From the NCBI RefSeq assembly GCF_020400585.1, contig NZ_JAINVF010000013.1:124001-188000 (forward strand): DNA of 64,000 nucleotides, in the 5' to 3' direction. The notes beneath the pieces are model-generated. The model worked only from the letters and a program-made list of their open reading frames with translations, was not told where the DNA came from and did not search any database. Source of the DNA: Streptomyces sp. NK08204 (GTDB lineage: Bacteria > Actinomycetota > Actinomycetes > Streptomycetales > Streptomycetaceae). This document shows, piece by piece, positions 1-8,685 of this stretch. How positions within the stretch are numbered: position 1 is the first letter of the stretch; each line of letters starts with the position of its first letter. A program made the position numbers and the translations under genes.

Positions 1-1134
1 CTCGCGGGCGAACCGCACGCGCACCGGGAGCACCCCGAGGCCCGGTACCTGCCCGGCGCGCGACTCGACGTCGTCCTCGATGTGCTCGCCGAGGACCTGG
101 AAGCCGCCGCAGATGCCGAGGATCGGCCGCCCCTCGGCCGCCCGGTCGACGAGCGCCTCCGCCAGCCGCCGCTCCCGCAGCCACTCCAGGGCCCGTACGG
201 TGCCGCGCGTGCCCGGCACGACCACCAGGTCGGCGTCGGCCAGTTCCTCCGGCCGGTCCACGAACCGCACCACGACGCCCGGTTCGGCGGCGAGCGCGTC
301 CACGTCCGTGAAATTGGACATCAGCGGAACCGCGCACACGGCCACCCGCAGGACGTCCTCGCCTACGGGCGGGGCGACGTTCGACTCCCGCACGGTCCCG
401 CGCAGGGACACCCGGAGTCCGTCCTCCTCGTCGATGCCGAGTCCGTGCCGGAACGGCAGCACCCCGTAGGCGGGCCGCCCGGTCAGCCCGTGCAGCATGT
501 CCAGCCCCGGCTCCAGCAGGCTCACGTCGCCGCGGAACTTGTTCACCAGGAACCCGGCGACCAGCTCCTGGTCCTCGGGCGAGAGCAGGGCGAGAGTGCC
601 GAAGAAGGAGGCGAAGACGCCGCCGCGGTCGATGTCGCCGACGACGAGCACGGGCAGTCGCGCGCCCCGCGCGATCCCCATGTTGACGATGTCGGTCCGC
701 CGCAGATTGATCTCGGCGGGCGAACCGGCCCCCTCGCAGATCACCGCGTCATACGTGCCCCGCAACTCGGCCAGGCAGTCCAGGACCGTGCCGAGCAGCC
801 GCTGCTGGCGCCCGCCGTGGTACCCGCGTGCGCTCATCTCGCCCACCGGCCTGCCCAGCAGCACCACCTGGCTGCTCTGTTCACCACCGGGCTTGAGCAG
901 GACGGGGTTCATCAGCGCGGTCGGCTCGATCCGGCACGCCTGGGCCTGCATGGCCTGCGCCCGCCCGATCTCCGCGCCCTCGCGGGTCACGAAGGAGTTG
1001 AGGGACATGTTCTGCGCCTTGAAGGGCGCGACCTTGACGCCCTGGCGCACCAGCCACCGGCAGATCCCGGCCGTCACGACGCTCTTGCCCGCGTCGGAGG
1101 TGGTGCCGGCGACGAGGAGTCCACCACCGCTCAT
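1..1134 (-). CDS. cobQ: Cobyric acid synthase CobQ/CbiP (3' end outside window)
   Basis: Glutamine-dependent amidation of adenosylcobyrinic acid a,c-diamide to cobyric acid in B12 synthesis, cytoplasmic. The N-terminus reads MSGGGLLVAGTTSDAGKS, the P-loop-like start of the CobQ/CbiP ATPase domain, followed by KAQNMSLNSF. The glutamine amidotransferase nucleophile lies in LGICGGFQVLG (Cys near residue 342). The last visible residues are RVRFARE, so the C-terminal catalytic His part is cut by the window edge. The ATG at 1134 overlaps the cobD stop in an ATGA, so the two are translationally coupled and share the B12 riboswitch upstream of cobD. Family assignment is secure. Confidence 0.95.
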   Translation of the reverse strand, partial: MSGGGLLVAGTTSDAGKSVVTAGICRWLVRQGVKVAPFKAQNMSLNSFVTREGAEIGRAQAMQAQACRIEPTALMNPVLLKPGGEQSSQVVLLGRPVGEMSARGYHGGRQQRLLGTVLDCLAELRGTYDAVICEGAGSPAEINLRRTDIVNMGIARGARLPVLVVGDIDRGGVFASFFGTLALLSPEDQELVAGFLVNKFRGDVSLLEPGLDMLHGLTGRPAYGVLPFRHGLGIDEEDGLRVSLRGTVRESNVAPPVGEDVLRVAVCAVPLMSNFTDVDALAAEPGVVVRFVDRPEELADADLVVVPGTRGTVRALEWLRERRLAEALVDRAAEGRPILGICGGFQVLGEHIEDDVESRAGQVPGLGVLPVRVRFARE

Positions 1135-2093
1135 TTCCCACGTCCCTTCAGGAGAAGGCGCCCGGCGACCGTGGCGCCGAGCGCGAGCAGACCGACGCGG
1201 CGGGAGAGCCGTACGGCCCGGTCGATGTCGGTGACCTTCACAGCGCGCCCGGTGTCCCCGTTGAGCACGGGCCGGTGCTCGACGCGTCCGCCGTAGGAGA
1301 GCGTCCCGCCGAGGCGCACGCCGAGCGCCCCCGCGAACGAGGCCTCCACGGGCCCGGCGTTGGGACTCGGGTGCCGGTGCGCGTCCGCCCGCCACGCCCG
1401 GACGGCGCCGCGCGGGTCGGGTCCGGCGACGGTCGCGAGTGCGGCGGTCAGCCGGGCGCCCGGCCAGCCGGCGAGGTCGTCGAGGCGGGCGGAGGCCCAG
1501 CCGAAGCGGCGCAGCCGGGGCGACTTGTGACCGACCATCGCGTCCAGGGTGTTGACGGCCCGGAACCCCAGCAGCCCCGGCACTCCGCCCACGGCACCCC
1601 ACACCAGGGCGCCCACGACCGCGTCGGAGGTGTTCTCGGCGACCGACTCGACCACCGCGCGCGCGATCCCGTCGGCGTCGAGGGCCTGCGGATCCCGGCC
1701 GCACAGATGCGGCAGCCGCGCCCGCGCCGCCTCGACGTCCCCGGCCTGGAGGGCGCGCCCGATGGTCCGGGCCTCCCGGGTCAGCGAGGTGCCTCCGAGC
1801 ACGGCCCAGGTGGCGGCGGCGGTCAGCGCGACGGTGGCGGCGGGGGAGCGGCGTACGGCGTGCTCGGCCGCGGCGCCGAGCGCGACGGCGCCGCCCGCGC
1901 AGACGGCGGTGTGCAGCGCGCCCCAGCCGCGGTGGTCGCGCCACAGCACGCGTTCCACGGTTGTTGCCGCCCGGCCGAACGCGGCGACCGGATGCCCGCG
2001 GCGCGGATCGCCGAGGAGCAGATCACCGAGGAGGCCGGCGGCGGCGCCGTAGGCGTAGGAGCGGCCGTGTGCGCGAGAGCGATCGGCGCCCAT
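1131..2093 (-). CDS. cobD: Adenosylcobinamide-phosphate synthase CobD/CbiB
   Basis: Membrane protein of 320 residues that attaches aminopropanol (or its phosphate) to adenosylcobyric acid in B12 synthesis. Family hallmarks are the N-terminal LLGDLLLGDPRRGHPVAAFG, the VVESVAENTSDAVVGAL motif in the middle, and NTLDAMVGHKSPR with the trailing RFGWASARLDDL. Hydrophobic segments near residues 60-100 and 285-310 fit the polytopic family. Starts at ATG 2093 with only a weak ribosome site. It is the first gene after the cobalamin riboswitch and overlaps cobQ by four bases. Expected to be switched off by adenosylcobalamin. Confidence 0.95.
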   Translation of the reverse strand: MGADRSRAHGRSYAYGAAAGLLGDLLLGDPRRGHPVAAFGRAATTVERVLWRDHRGWGALHTAVCAGGAVALGAAAEHAVRRSPAATVALTAAATWAVLGGTSLTREARTIGRALQAGDVEAARARLPHLCGRDPQALDADGIARAVVESVAENTSDAVVGALVWGAVGGVPGLLGFRAVNTLDAMVGHKSPRLRRFGWASARLDDLAGWPGARLTAALATVAGPDPRGAVRAWRADAHRHPSPNAGPVEASFAGALGVRLGGTLSYGGRVEHRPVLNGDTGRAVKVTDIDRAVRLSRRVGLLALGATVAGRLLLKGRGK

Positions 2094-2204
2094 CGGTTCA
2101 GCCGGCCACGGGAGCGGCGGCGGTCCTGGCGGTGGTTCTCGATCGGCAGCCGAGCATCGCGATACGTGTCCTCACTCAGGGTGTCCACGCCCTGGTTCGA
2201 CGAG

Positions 2205-2375
2205 ATCCGGCGGTGAGAGTTCCTGGCTCCCGGGGAGTTCTTCCCCGGTGACAGTGGCGGGACCGCGCCGGATTCGCACCGGCTTCCTCTCGCGCCGCCG
2301 TACATGGCCTGGGCAGTCCACCACGTGCCCGGAAGGGCCGTCAACTTGCTGTTGACCTGCGCGGGGAGAGTGTGC
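2205..2375 (-). promoter_or_regulatory. Cobalamin (B12) riboswitch
   Basis: On the minus strand the leader of cobD has the conserved core with GCCGGTGCGAATCCGGCG, then CGGTCCCGCCACTGTCACC (about 2247-2290), and the B12 box GCCAGGAACTCTCACCGCC at 2209-2227. These are the universally conserved parts of adenosylcobalamin riboswitches. The element ends about 110 nt before the cobD start. The 5' boundary is estimated. Repression of cobD-cobQ by B12 is inferred from the family. Confidence 0.92.
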
Positions 2376-2408
2376 TGAGGCCCACATGGACGGTGTCCGG
2401 GCATGCGA

Positions 2409-2444
2409 AAGGCTCCCCTCCGGAGCACACCGGAAGGGAGCCTT
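2409..2444 (-). terminator. Terminator after the phosphate-transport operon
   Basis: Perfect 9-bp inverted repeat AAGGCTCCC / GGGAGCCTT with a further TCCGG/CCGGA inner stem. On the minus strand the right arm runs into TTTCGC. It lies after the small membrane gene and before the riboswitch leader, so it separates the pit operon from the cob operon. Confidence 0.7.
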
Positions 2445-2477
2445 CCAACGGTCGGTCGGACCCAGGCCTGGGGTCGG

Positions 2478-2705
2478 TCAGGCCTTGGCCACGATCAGGT
2501 GGATGCCGTAGGCCACCGCCGCCGCGCAGGCCGCGAAGCAGACGTAGGCGCCGGTGACGGCCAGGGTGGCGGAGCCGCCCTGCGCCGCGGCCTTCTCCCG
2601 GCGGGACAGGCCGTTGACGCCCAGGGTGAACAGGGTCACCAGGCCGACGGTGAATACGAGGCTGACGCCGAAGACGGAGCCGAGGGCCGCCCAGTCGATC
2701 TTCAT
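2478..2705 (-). CDS. Small membrane protein paired with Pit transporter
   Basis: 75 residues with two hydrophobic helices (about 10-32 and 46-70) joined by a short basic loop (SRREKAAAQ). Starts at ATG 2705 with GGAAG about six bases upstream. It follows the pit stop by 31 bases on the same strand, and the terminator follows it, so it is the second gene of the phosphate-transport operon. I recall small proteins of this kind beside pitH in other Streptomyces. Its role is unknown; a stabilising subunit of the transporter is a guess from position and topology. Confidence 0.85.
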   Translation of the reverse strand: MKIDWAALGSVFGVSLVFTVGLVTLFTLGVNGLSRREKAAAQGGSATLAVTGAYVCFAACAAAVAYGIHLIVAKA

Positions 2706-2736
2706 GATGCTTCCTTCAGTAACCGGGTGCTCGAGG

Positions 2737-3999
2737 TCAGACCGCGGCGGCCGGCGGGGTCGCCGGGGCGGCGGAGGCGGCGGGTTCGGCGGCCTGGGTG
2801 GGGAGGCCGGCCGTCAGGCCCTCGGCGACCGTGCCCGCCGGGGGCGGGGTCACGGCGGCGATGGCGGTGGTCACCACGCCGGCCGGCTCCGCAGCGGTGT
2901 CGACCTCGTTGACGTTGCTGTGGTCGATGACCTCGCGGCGGGAGTACTTCCAGATCGCGGCGCTCGCTGCGACCAGGAAGACGGCGACGACGGCGGTGCC
3001 CCAGTCACCGAGGTCGGTGACGGACTCGGCGCCCGCGCCGACCAGCGCGGCGGCCGGGAGGGTGAGCACCCAGGCGACGGCCATGCGGGTCGCGGTGGAC
3101 CAGCGGACCACACCGCCCTTGCGGCCCAGGCCCGCGCCCATCACCGAGCCGGAGACGACGTGGGTGGTGGAGAGGGAGAAGCCGAGGTGGGAGGAGGCCA
3201 GGATGGCGGTGGCGGCGCTGGTCTGGGCGGCGAAGCCCTGCTGCGGCGCCAGGTCGGTCAGGCCCTTGCCCATGGTGCGGATGATGCGCCAGCCGCCGAT
3301 GTAGGTGCCGAGCGCGATGGCCAGGCCCGCGGAGAGGATCACCCAGGTGGGAGGGTTGGAGCCGGGGGCGATGGAACCGCCCGCGATCAGCGCGAGGGTG
3401 ATGACACCCATCGTCTTCTGCGCGTCGTTGGTGCCGTGCGCGAGGGAGACCAGGCCGGCGGAGGCGATCTGGCCGACGCGGTAGCCCTTGCGGGTGGCCT
3501 CGGCGTCGGCGTTCCTGCTGATGCCGTAGGAGAAGCGGGTGGCGAGCATCGCGGCGAGGCCGGCCACCACCGGGGCGGCGACCGCGGGGAGCAGCACCTT
3601 GGTGACCAGGACGTCACCGTGGACGGCGCCGAAGCCGGCGGAGGCGACGGTGGCGCCGATCAGCCCGCCCATCAGGGCGTGCGACGAGCTGGAGGGGAGC
3701 CCGACCAGCCAGGTCAGCAGGTTCCAGAGGATCGCGCCGACCAGGGCGGCGAAGATGACCTCGGGACGGATACCGCCCTCGTCGACGAGACCCTTGGAGA
3801 TCGTGTTGGCGACCTCCACGGAGAGGAAAGCGCCCACAAGGTTGAGCACGGCGGACATGGCCACCGCGACCTTGGGCTTGAGCGCACCGGTCGAGATGGT
3901 CGTAGCCATCGCGTTGGCGGTGTCGTGGAAACCGTTCGTGAAATCGAACGCGAGTGCGGTCACCACCACAATCGCGAGGATCAGCGAGAAGTTTTCCAT
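2737..3999 (-). CDS. pitH: Low-affinity inorganic phosphate transporter, Pit family
   Basis: 420-residue Pit/PiT permease, importing phosphate (as metal-phosphate or with a proton) across the membrane. Both family signatures are visible: FTNGFHDTANAMAT near residue 20 and SLAHGTNDAQKTMGV near residue 200, plus GLPSSSSHALMGGLIG and the mirrored LSTTHVVSGSVMG, which reflect the duplicated fold. About ten hydrophobic segments are present. The C-terminal 60 residues are Ala/Pro-rich and probably cytoplasmic. A PHO box sits about 50-70 bases upstream of the ATG, so PhoP control is likely. It heads an operon with the small membrane gene downstream. Confidence 0.95.
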   Translation of the reverse strand: MENFSLILAIVVVTALAFDFTNGFHDTANAMATTISTGALKPKVAVAMSAVLNLVGAFLSVEVANTISKGLVDEGGIRPEVIFAALVGAILWNLLTWLVGLPSSSSHALMGGLIGATVASAGFGAVHGDVLVTKVLLPAVAAPVVAGLAAMLATRFSYGISRNADAEATRKGYRVGQIASAGLVSLAHGTNDAQKTMGVITLALIAGGSIAPGSNPPTWVILSAGLAIALGTYIGGWRIIRTMGKGLTDLAPQQGFAAQTSAATAILASSHLGFSLSTTHVVSGSVMGAGLGRKGGVVRWSTATRMAVAWVLTLPAAALVGAGAESVTDLGDWGTAVVAVFLVAASAAIWKYSRREVIDHSNVNEVDTAAEPAGVVTTAIAAVTPPPAGTVAEGLTAGLPTQAAEPAASAAPATPPAAAV

Positions 4000-4050
4000 T
4001 TACCCAGGCAATCGTTCGAGGTCATTGGCTGTTGGACCGTAGGCAACCTG

Positions 4051-4068
4051 GGTGAACGGAAGGTGAAC
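4051..4068 (-). promoter_or_regulatory. PHO box (PhoP binding site) upstream of pit
   Basis: On the minus strand GTTCACCTTCCGTTCACC gives two perfect GTTCACC direct repeats with an 11-nt period, exactly the Streptomyces PhoP core unit. A weaker third unit (TTGCCTA) follows 11 nt further on. The site is 52 bases upstream of the pit start. Confidence 0.85.
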
Positions 4069-4088
4069 TCAAGCGGGCGTCATGGTGG

Positions 4089-4898
4089 CTACAACAGGGG
4101 ATCGGGGTTCCGGTCGGGCCGTGCACCCCAGGCGCCCGTTGGGGACAGGCCGAGTGCGAACGCCCTCAGCCGGGCCGCCGACCCGTGAAAGAGATTCTGG
4201 TCACCCGGGAGCCCGCCGTCGGCGCCGTACTGCCAGAACGTCCATCCCTGCCACCCGCCCGGCAGTGCCCCCGGCCCCGAGGTGCCGTGACGGGCGATCC
4301 ACAGCGCGTGGTCGCCGGCGAAGGCACGGCTGTCGCCGGTGCAGCTCCGCCACCAGTGGGCCGTCGTGTAGATCACCGGCCGGCGGCCGGTCTCCCGCCG
4401 GACCTCGTCGCTGAAGGACCGGATCCAGTCGACCATCCGCGTGCTGCTCAGCCCGTAGCACTCGTGCTTGCTGTCGTACGGGTTGTACTCGATGTCGAGC
4501 GCGGGCGGCAGCGTCCAGCCGTCCGCCCGCCATGCACCGCCGTGCTGCACGAAGTACGCGGCCTGCCGGTCGCCCGAGGACCTGTCCGGCCGCGCGAAGT
4601 GGTACGCGCCCCGGATCAGACCCGACGCGCGCGCCCCCTCGTACTGCCGGGCGAAGTAGGGGTTGACGTAGCCCGTGGACTCGGTCGCCTTCACGTAGAC
4701 GAACCGCGCCCCCCTGGACCTCGCCTCCGGCCAGTCCACCTGCTCCTGGTGGGACGACACGTCGTGCCCCCGGGGCAGGCCGGTCACCGCCGCCGACGGC
4801 CCCCTGGCCGCGGTCGCGGTGCCCGTGAGGGCGAATGCGGCCGTGGCTGCCACGAGGACTGCGGCACCACGGCGGAAGAGGGTGCGGTCACGAGCCAT
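4089..4898 (-). CDS. Secreted GH25 lysozyme (muramidase)
   Basis: 269 residues; hydrolyses the beta-1,4 link between MurNAc and GlcNAc in peptidoglycan, outside the cell. A signal peptide is clear (RTLFRR, then a hydrophobic run, cleavage after about TATAA at residue 31). The GH25 fold follows: GHDVSSHQ (Asp46), FVYVKATEST, GAYHFARP and the catalytic DIE motif (Asp135, Glu137) in ALDIEYNP, then IYTT and ALWIARHG with a Trp-rich end. There is no separate wall-binding domain. The ATG has GGAGAG five bases upstream. Divergent from the aldolase gene. Role in growth, autolysis or competition cannot be told from sequence. Confidence 0.92.
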   Translation of the reverse strand: MARDRTLFRRGAAVLVAATAAFALTGTATAARGPSAAVTGLPRGHDVSSHQEQVDWPEARSRGARFVYVKATESTGYVNPYFARQYEGARASGLIRGAYHFARPDRSSGDRQAAYFVQHGGAWRADGWTLPPALDIEYNPYDSKHECYGLSSTRMVDWIRSFSDEVRRETGRRPVIYTTAHWWRSCTGDSRAFAGDHALWIARHGTSGPGALPGGWQGWTFWQYGADGGLPGDQNLFHGSAARLRAFALGLSPTGAWGARPDRNPDPLL

Positions 4899-5047
4899 GG
4901 GTCTCTCCGGGGTCCAGCGGACGGGCGGACCCCGTCCGGCGGGCAGGAAAGATCATTGAATGCTCTTCGACGGACCGGCCGGCGCTGGTCACGGGCGTGT
5001 CACCGCCGCGTCCGCCCGTTCGGCGGTACGACTGGCAGGATCACCGC

Positions 5048-5740
5048 ATGACCGAACAGCGCCGGCACGCGGAAGAAGCGGCAGGGCCGCAAGAGGAAAC
5101 AGAACTGGCGAGCGCCTGGGCGGCGCTGGTCGCGACCGCCCGCCGGACCGTCGCCGACGGGCTGGTCGTCGGCACGTCCGGGAACGTCTCCGCCCGCGTC
5201 GGGGACATCGTGCTGGTGACGCCGTCGGGCGTGCCCTACGACCGGCTCACCGAGCACGACATCACCGGCGTCGACCTCACGGGACGGCAGGTCCTCGGCA
5301 CGCTGGTGCCGACCAGCGAGCTGCCCATGCATCTCGCCGTCCACCGCACCACCGACGCACGTGCCGTCGTCCACACCCACGCCGTGCACGCCACCGCCGT
5401 CTCCACCCTCGTGCCCGAGCTGCCGCCGATCCACTACATGACCAGCGCCCTCGGCGGCGGTGTCCGCGTCGCCCCCTACGCCGCCTACGGCACGGACGAG
5501 CTGGCCGACAACATGCTCCGCGCGCTGGACGGCCGCTCCGGCTGCCTCCTGCAGAACCACGGCACCATCACCTACGGCAGCACCCTCGACCAGGCCTACG
5601 ACCGCACCGCCCAGCTGGAGTGGATGTGCCGCCTGTGGCTGACGGCGTCCTCGGTCCCGGGCCTCACCCCGTCCCTGCTGACCGAGGAACAGCTTGCGGA
5701 GGTGGCGGAACGCCTCAAGGGGTACGGGCAGCGGAGGTGA
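5048..5740 (+). CDS. Class II aldolase / L-fuculose-phosphate aldolase-like
   Basis: 230 residues of the zinc class II aldolase/adducin family, which cleaves short sugar phosphates such as L-fuculose-1-phosphate to dihydroxyacetone phosphate and an aldehyde. The binding site is complete: GTSGNVSAR (phosphate loop), TPSGVPYD, catalytic Glu91 in PTSELPMH, zinc ligands His109 and His111 in VVHTHAVHA and His171 in LLQNHGTI. I chose ATG 5048 because the homologous start follows AGGA by seven bases and earlier codons have no family similarity. It stands alone, with no sugar kinase or isomerase next to it, so the true substrate is open. Confidence 0.88.
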   Translation: MTEQRRHAEEAAGPQEETELASAWAALVATARRTVADGLVVGTSGNVSARVGDIVLVTPSGVPYDRLTEHDITGVDLTGRQVLGTLVPTSELPMHLAVHRTTDARAVVHTHAVHATAVSTLVPELPPIHYMTSALGGGVRVAPYAAYGTDELADNMLRALDGRSGCLLQNHGTITYGSTLDQAYDRTAQLEWMCRLWLTASSVPGLTPSLLTEEQLAEVAERLKGYGQRR

Positions 5741-5955
5741 AGCCTCCCGGCCCGTGAAGGCGACCGTCGCCGCGGTCCGTCCGCCGCCCGGCGGGCCCGT
5801 CCTCCCCGTGGGTCCGCGCCGCTTTCCGTCCGCCGCGCCGGCGCCCGGCCACGGCCTGGGTTCCCGGTGGTGTCCCAACGCCGCCCACCACGACGGACAC
5901 CGCCTCGCCCCGCCCTCCACTGGCCGGTGCCGCCGAGCGCCACGACACTGGATCC

Positions 5956-7083
5956 GTGCACCCAGTCAAAGCGACCGCCGCCGCGGTGACCGCGGTGCTG
6001 GCCGCCGGCGCGGCATCCGTGGCCGCCGGCCGGCTCGCCAGCGACGCCGCCCTGAAGGCGCCCGCGGGCCGCCCCCTGCCCACCGAGCCCCGGCTGACCG
6101 TGCACGCCACGGCGGCCGGCCAGATCGCACTCACCCGCGACCTGGCCTCCCTGCGCCCCGGCCGCTACGGCCTCGCCGGTGACGGCTCGCACGCGGTCGT
6201 CGGCCCCGTGCTGACGGCGGCCCAGCACACCGCCGACACCGTCGTACGCCGCCTCGAACGCGTCACGCACGGCACGCTCGCCCCCGGCGACGCGGTGTGG
6301 CTCACCCCGAACGTGTACGTCGGCAACCCGGGCACCGCGCTCGGCCTCGACCACGCCGACATCGACGTGCCCGGCGAACTCGGCACCCTGCCCGCCTGGT
6401 TCGTGCCCGGCCAGCGGGACACCTGGGTGATCGCGGTGCACGGCCTGGGCACCACCCGCGAGCACGCCATGAACCTCATGGGCTTCCTGCACGAGCGCCG
6501 CCTGCCGGTGCTCGCGCTCGCCTACCGCGGGGACCTCGGCGCCCCGCGCCCGCCGGACGGGCTCAACCATCTCGGCGAGAGCGAGTGGCGCGACGTGGAC
6601 GCGGCGATCCGCTACGCCGTCCGCTACGGCGCCCGCCGTGTCGTCCTGCTCGGCTGGTCCACCGGCGCCACCATGGCCCTGCGCGCCGCCGAGCACTCCC
6701 CGGTGCGCGAGCGCGTCGCCGGGCTGGTCCTGGACTCGCCGGTGCTCAGCTGGGAGGCCACGCTGCGCGCCCTCGCGCACGCCCGGGGCACCCCTGAACC
6801 GCTGCTGCCGCTCGCGGTGCGGGCCGCGCAGGGCCGGGCCGGACTCCACGCCGACCAGGTCGCCGGACTCGCCGGTTCCGGCAGCGTCGCCGCGCCCACC
6901 CTGATCATGCACGGCCCGGACGACACCGTGGCCCCGTGGCGGTACTCCCGCCGCCTCGCCGCCCGCCACCCCGACCGGGTCGCCCTGAACACCGTGCGGC
7001 ACGCCCCGCACGCCGCGATGTGGAACGCCGACCCCGAGGCGTACGAGGAACGCCTGCGCCGGTTCCTGACCCCGCTGATGTGA
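5956..7083 (+). CDS. Alpha/beta hydrolase, membrane-anchored or secreted
   Basis: 375 residues. The N-terminus (AAAVTAVLAAGAASVAAG) looks like a signal anchor. The hydrolase core begins near residue 150: oxyanion-region HGLGTTREH, nucleophile elbow GWSTGA (Ser near 238), acid in HGPDDTVAP and a final His in VRHAPHAAM. The first 140 residues form an unassigned N-terminal domain seen in Streptomyces relatives. The start is GTG 5956, supported by the signal-like sequence but with a poor ribosome site. Substrate unknown. It is followed in the same direction by an unrelated gene after a 169-base gap. Confidence 0.85.
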   Translation: MHPVKATAAAVTAVLAAGAASVAAGRLASDAALKAPAGRPLPTEPRLTVHATAAGQIALTRDLASLRPGRYGLAGDGSHAVVGPVLTAAQHTADTVVRRLERVTHGTLAPGDAVWLTPNVYVGNPGTALGLDHADIDVPGELGTLPAWFVPGQRDTWVIAVHGLGTTREHAMNLMGFLHERRLPVLALAYRGDLGAPRPPDGLNHLGESEWRDVDAAIRYAVRYGARRVVLLGWSTGATMALRAAEHSPVRERVAGLVLDSPVLSWEATLRALAHARGTPEPLLPLAVRAAQGRAGLHADQVAGLAGSGSVAAPTLIMHGPDDTVAPWRYSRRLAARHPDRVALNTVRHAPHAAMWNADPEAYEERLRRFLTPLM

Positions 7084-7252
7084 CCCCCTCCGCACTTCCG
7101 CCGCGGCGTTCCGTTTGAGGCCGCGGGACCGGGGCCGTCCACGGGTCCTCTCCCACGACCGCGCCCTGTGCCGCCCTGTGCCTTGGCCAGCCCCGTCGCC
7201 CCCCGTGACATTCCGTTTGGGTTTTCGGACCGTCAACCGGAAGACTGCACCC

Positions 7253-8665
7253 GTGACGTCCCGTATCCCGCGCGACTCCAGGCTCCGACTTGTCCGACCG
7301 CGACCCCTGGCCGCCGCCCCCAGAGCTGTGAACCAGCGGCGCCCACGCCGCCCCGCGCCCCGGCCGCCCGAGGGCACCCCGGCCCCCGCCGAACTGGCCC
7401 GGATGGCACGCACCGGCCTGGCCGGCGCGGTCCGCGTCGCCCGCTGGGCCGACACCGCCCTCGGTCCCGGCCGCGACAGCGCCGACGGCAAGGCCACGCT
7501 CTCGGACACCACCGCCGAGCGCGCCGCCGCCGACCTGGGCCTGCCCACCGCCCAGGTCCGCAGCGACTGGGACATCGCCCGCCTCGCCGGACTCGTCGAG
7601 GTGCACGGCGGCAGCGCGCGCCCCGGCTGGCGGCTGCGCGCCTGGGACCGGGACGACAGCGCCGTACTGCGCGGCTGGGTCGCCCTCTTCGACGCCTGGT
7701 CGCTCGCCTACCCGGAACCGGCCGACCACGAGCCCGCCGCGGTCGCCGAGGTCGTCTCGGCCATGCCCCAGGTGCTCTCCTTCCTCCAGCTCTCCGCCGG
7801 CCCCGTCCCGGTCGAGCAGCTGCTCGACCTGCTCCAGCAGCGCGTCACCGAGCTGCGCACCGAACGCTGCGAGGTGTCCTACGGGCCCCGGACCGAGGAG
7901 ACCGGCACGCGCCCGCGCCCGGCGGAACCCGCGCCCGCCGTCGGCACCCGGCTCGCCCCCCTGCTCGACTGGGCCCTGAGGGCCCTCGCCTCCGTAGGCG
8001 CCCTGACCTACGGCGCCGGCCAGGCCACGCTCACGCCGCTGGGCAGCTGGGCGGTGTGGGTCAAGCTGGAGCAGATCTGCGTGGCCGCGCAGAGTCCGGC
8101 CGGCAACATCGAGCAGTCCGCCGAGGACATGCTCCGCGGCTGCGCCCAGCTCCGCCCCAACGCGGCCCGAGCCGAGTACCGCGCCTGGCTCGCCGCCCGT
8201 CCCGTGGGCAGCGCCGTCGGTGAACTCGTCGACGCCGCACGCGGCGACGACGCCCTGCTGCGCGGTCTCGCCTTCGAGGCGCTGCGCGTGGTCGGCGCTC
8301 CCGCCGAGCCCGATGTGCGCGCGGTCGTGGACGAGCCCGCCCTGCGGCCGTACGCCCTGCTCTGGCTGGCCGAGCACGACGGGGTCGACCCCGAGGACGC
8401 CCATGAGGTCCTCACCCGGGAGGAGGCCACCTGGCTGTGGGTGGACACCGCCGCCGCCGTCGCCGACCACGGCGAGGCGCCGATGCTGGTTCGGCACCTG
8501 GAGTCCGCGGTGCAGCCCACCGTCCCCGCGCTGCTGGAGGAGGTCCGTGCCGTCGGCCATCCGCGCACCGTGCAGGTGCTGGTCGCGCTGGCCGCCGCCC
8601 ACCCCGACCCGGCCCTGGCCAAGGCGGTGCGCCGGGCCGCGTTCCAGGTGCACACCGGGGGATAG
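7253..8665 (+). CDS. Unrecognised Streptomyces protein with HEAT-like end
   Basis: 470 residues, not recognised as any characterised family. The N-terminal 40 residues are Arg/Pro-rich. The body is alpha-helical, rich in Ala, Leu and acidic residues, and from about residue 365 onward shows repeated helix pairs (GLAFEALRVVGAP, PALRPYALLWLAEH, VPALLEEVRAVGH, VQVLVALAAAHPDP) resembling HEAT-type repeats. No catalytic motif, signal peptide or membrane segment is visible. The frame is open further upstream, but GTG 7253 has GGAAG about nine bases before it and codon use becomes typical there, so I took that start. Possibly a scaffold or regulator. Confidence 0.75.
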   Translation: MTSRIPRDSRLRLVRPRPLAAAPRAVNQRRPRRPAPRPPEGTPAPAELARMARTGLAGAVRVARWADTALGPGRDSADGKATLSDTTAERAAADLGLPTAQVRSDWDIARLAGLVEVHGGSARPGWRLRAWDRDDSAVLRGWVALFDAWSLAYPEPADHEPAAVAEVVSAMPQVLSFLQLSAGPVPVEQLLDLLQQRVTELRTERCEVSYGPRTEETGTRPRPAEPAPAVGTRLAPLLDWALRALASVGALTYGAGQATLTPLGSWAVWVKLEQICVAAQSPAGNIEQSAEDMLRGCAQLRPNAARAEYRAWLAARPVGSAVGELVDAARGDDALLRGLAFEALRVVGAPAEPDVRAVVDEPALRPYALLWLAEHDGVDPEDAHEVLTREEATWLWVDTAAAVADHGEAPMLVRHLESAVQPTVPALLEEVRAVGHPRTVQVLVALAAAHPDPALAKAVRRAAFQVHTGG

Positions 8666-8685
8666 GAGGCTCGGGCGCCCAGGCG

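Noticed and set aside
2554..4188. Long plus-strand frame across the pit gene
   Set aside because: Antisense shadow of a clear Pit transporter; low-complexity Gly/Arg product.
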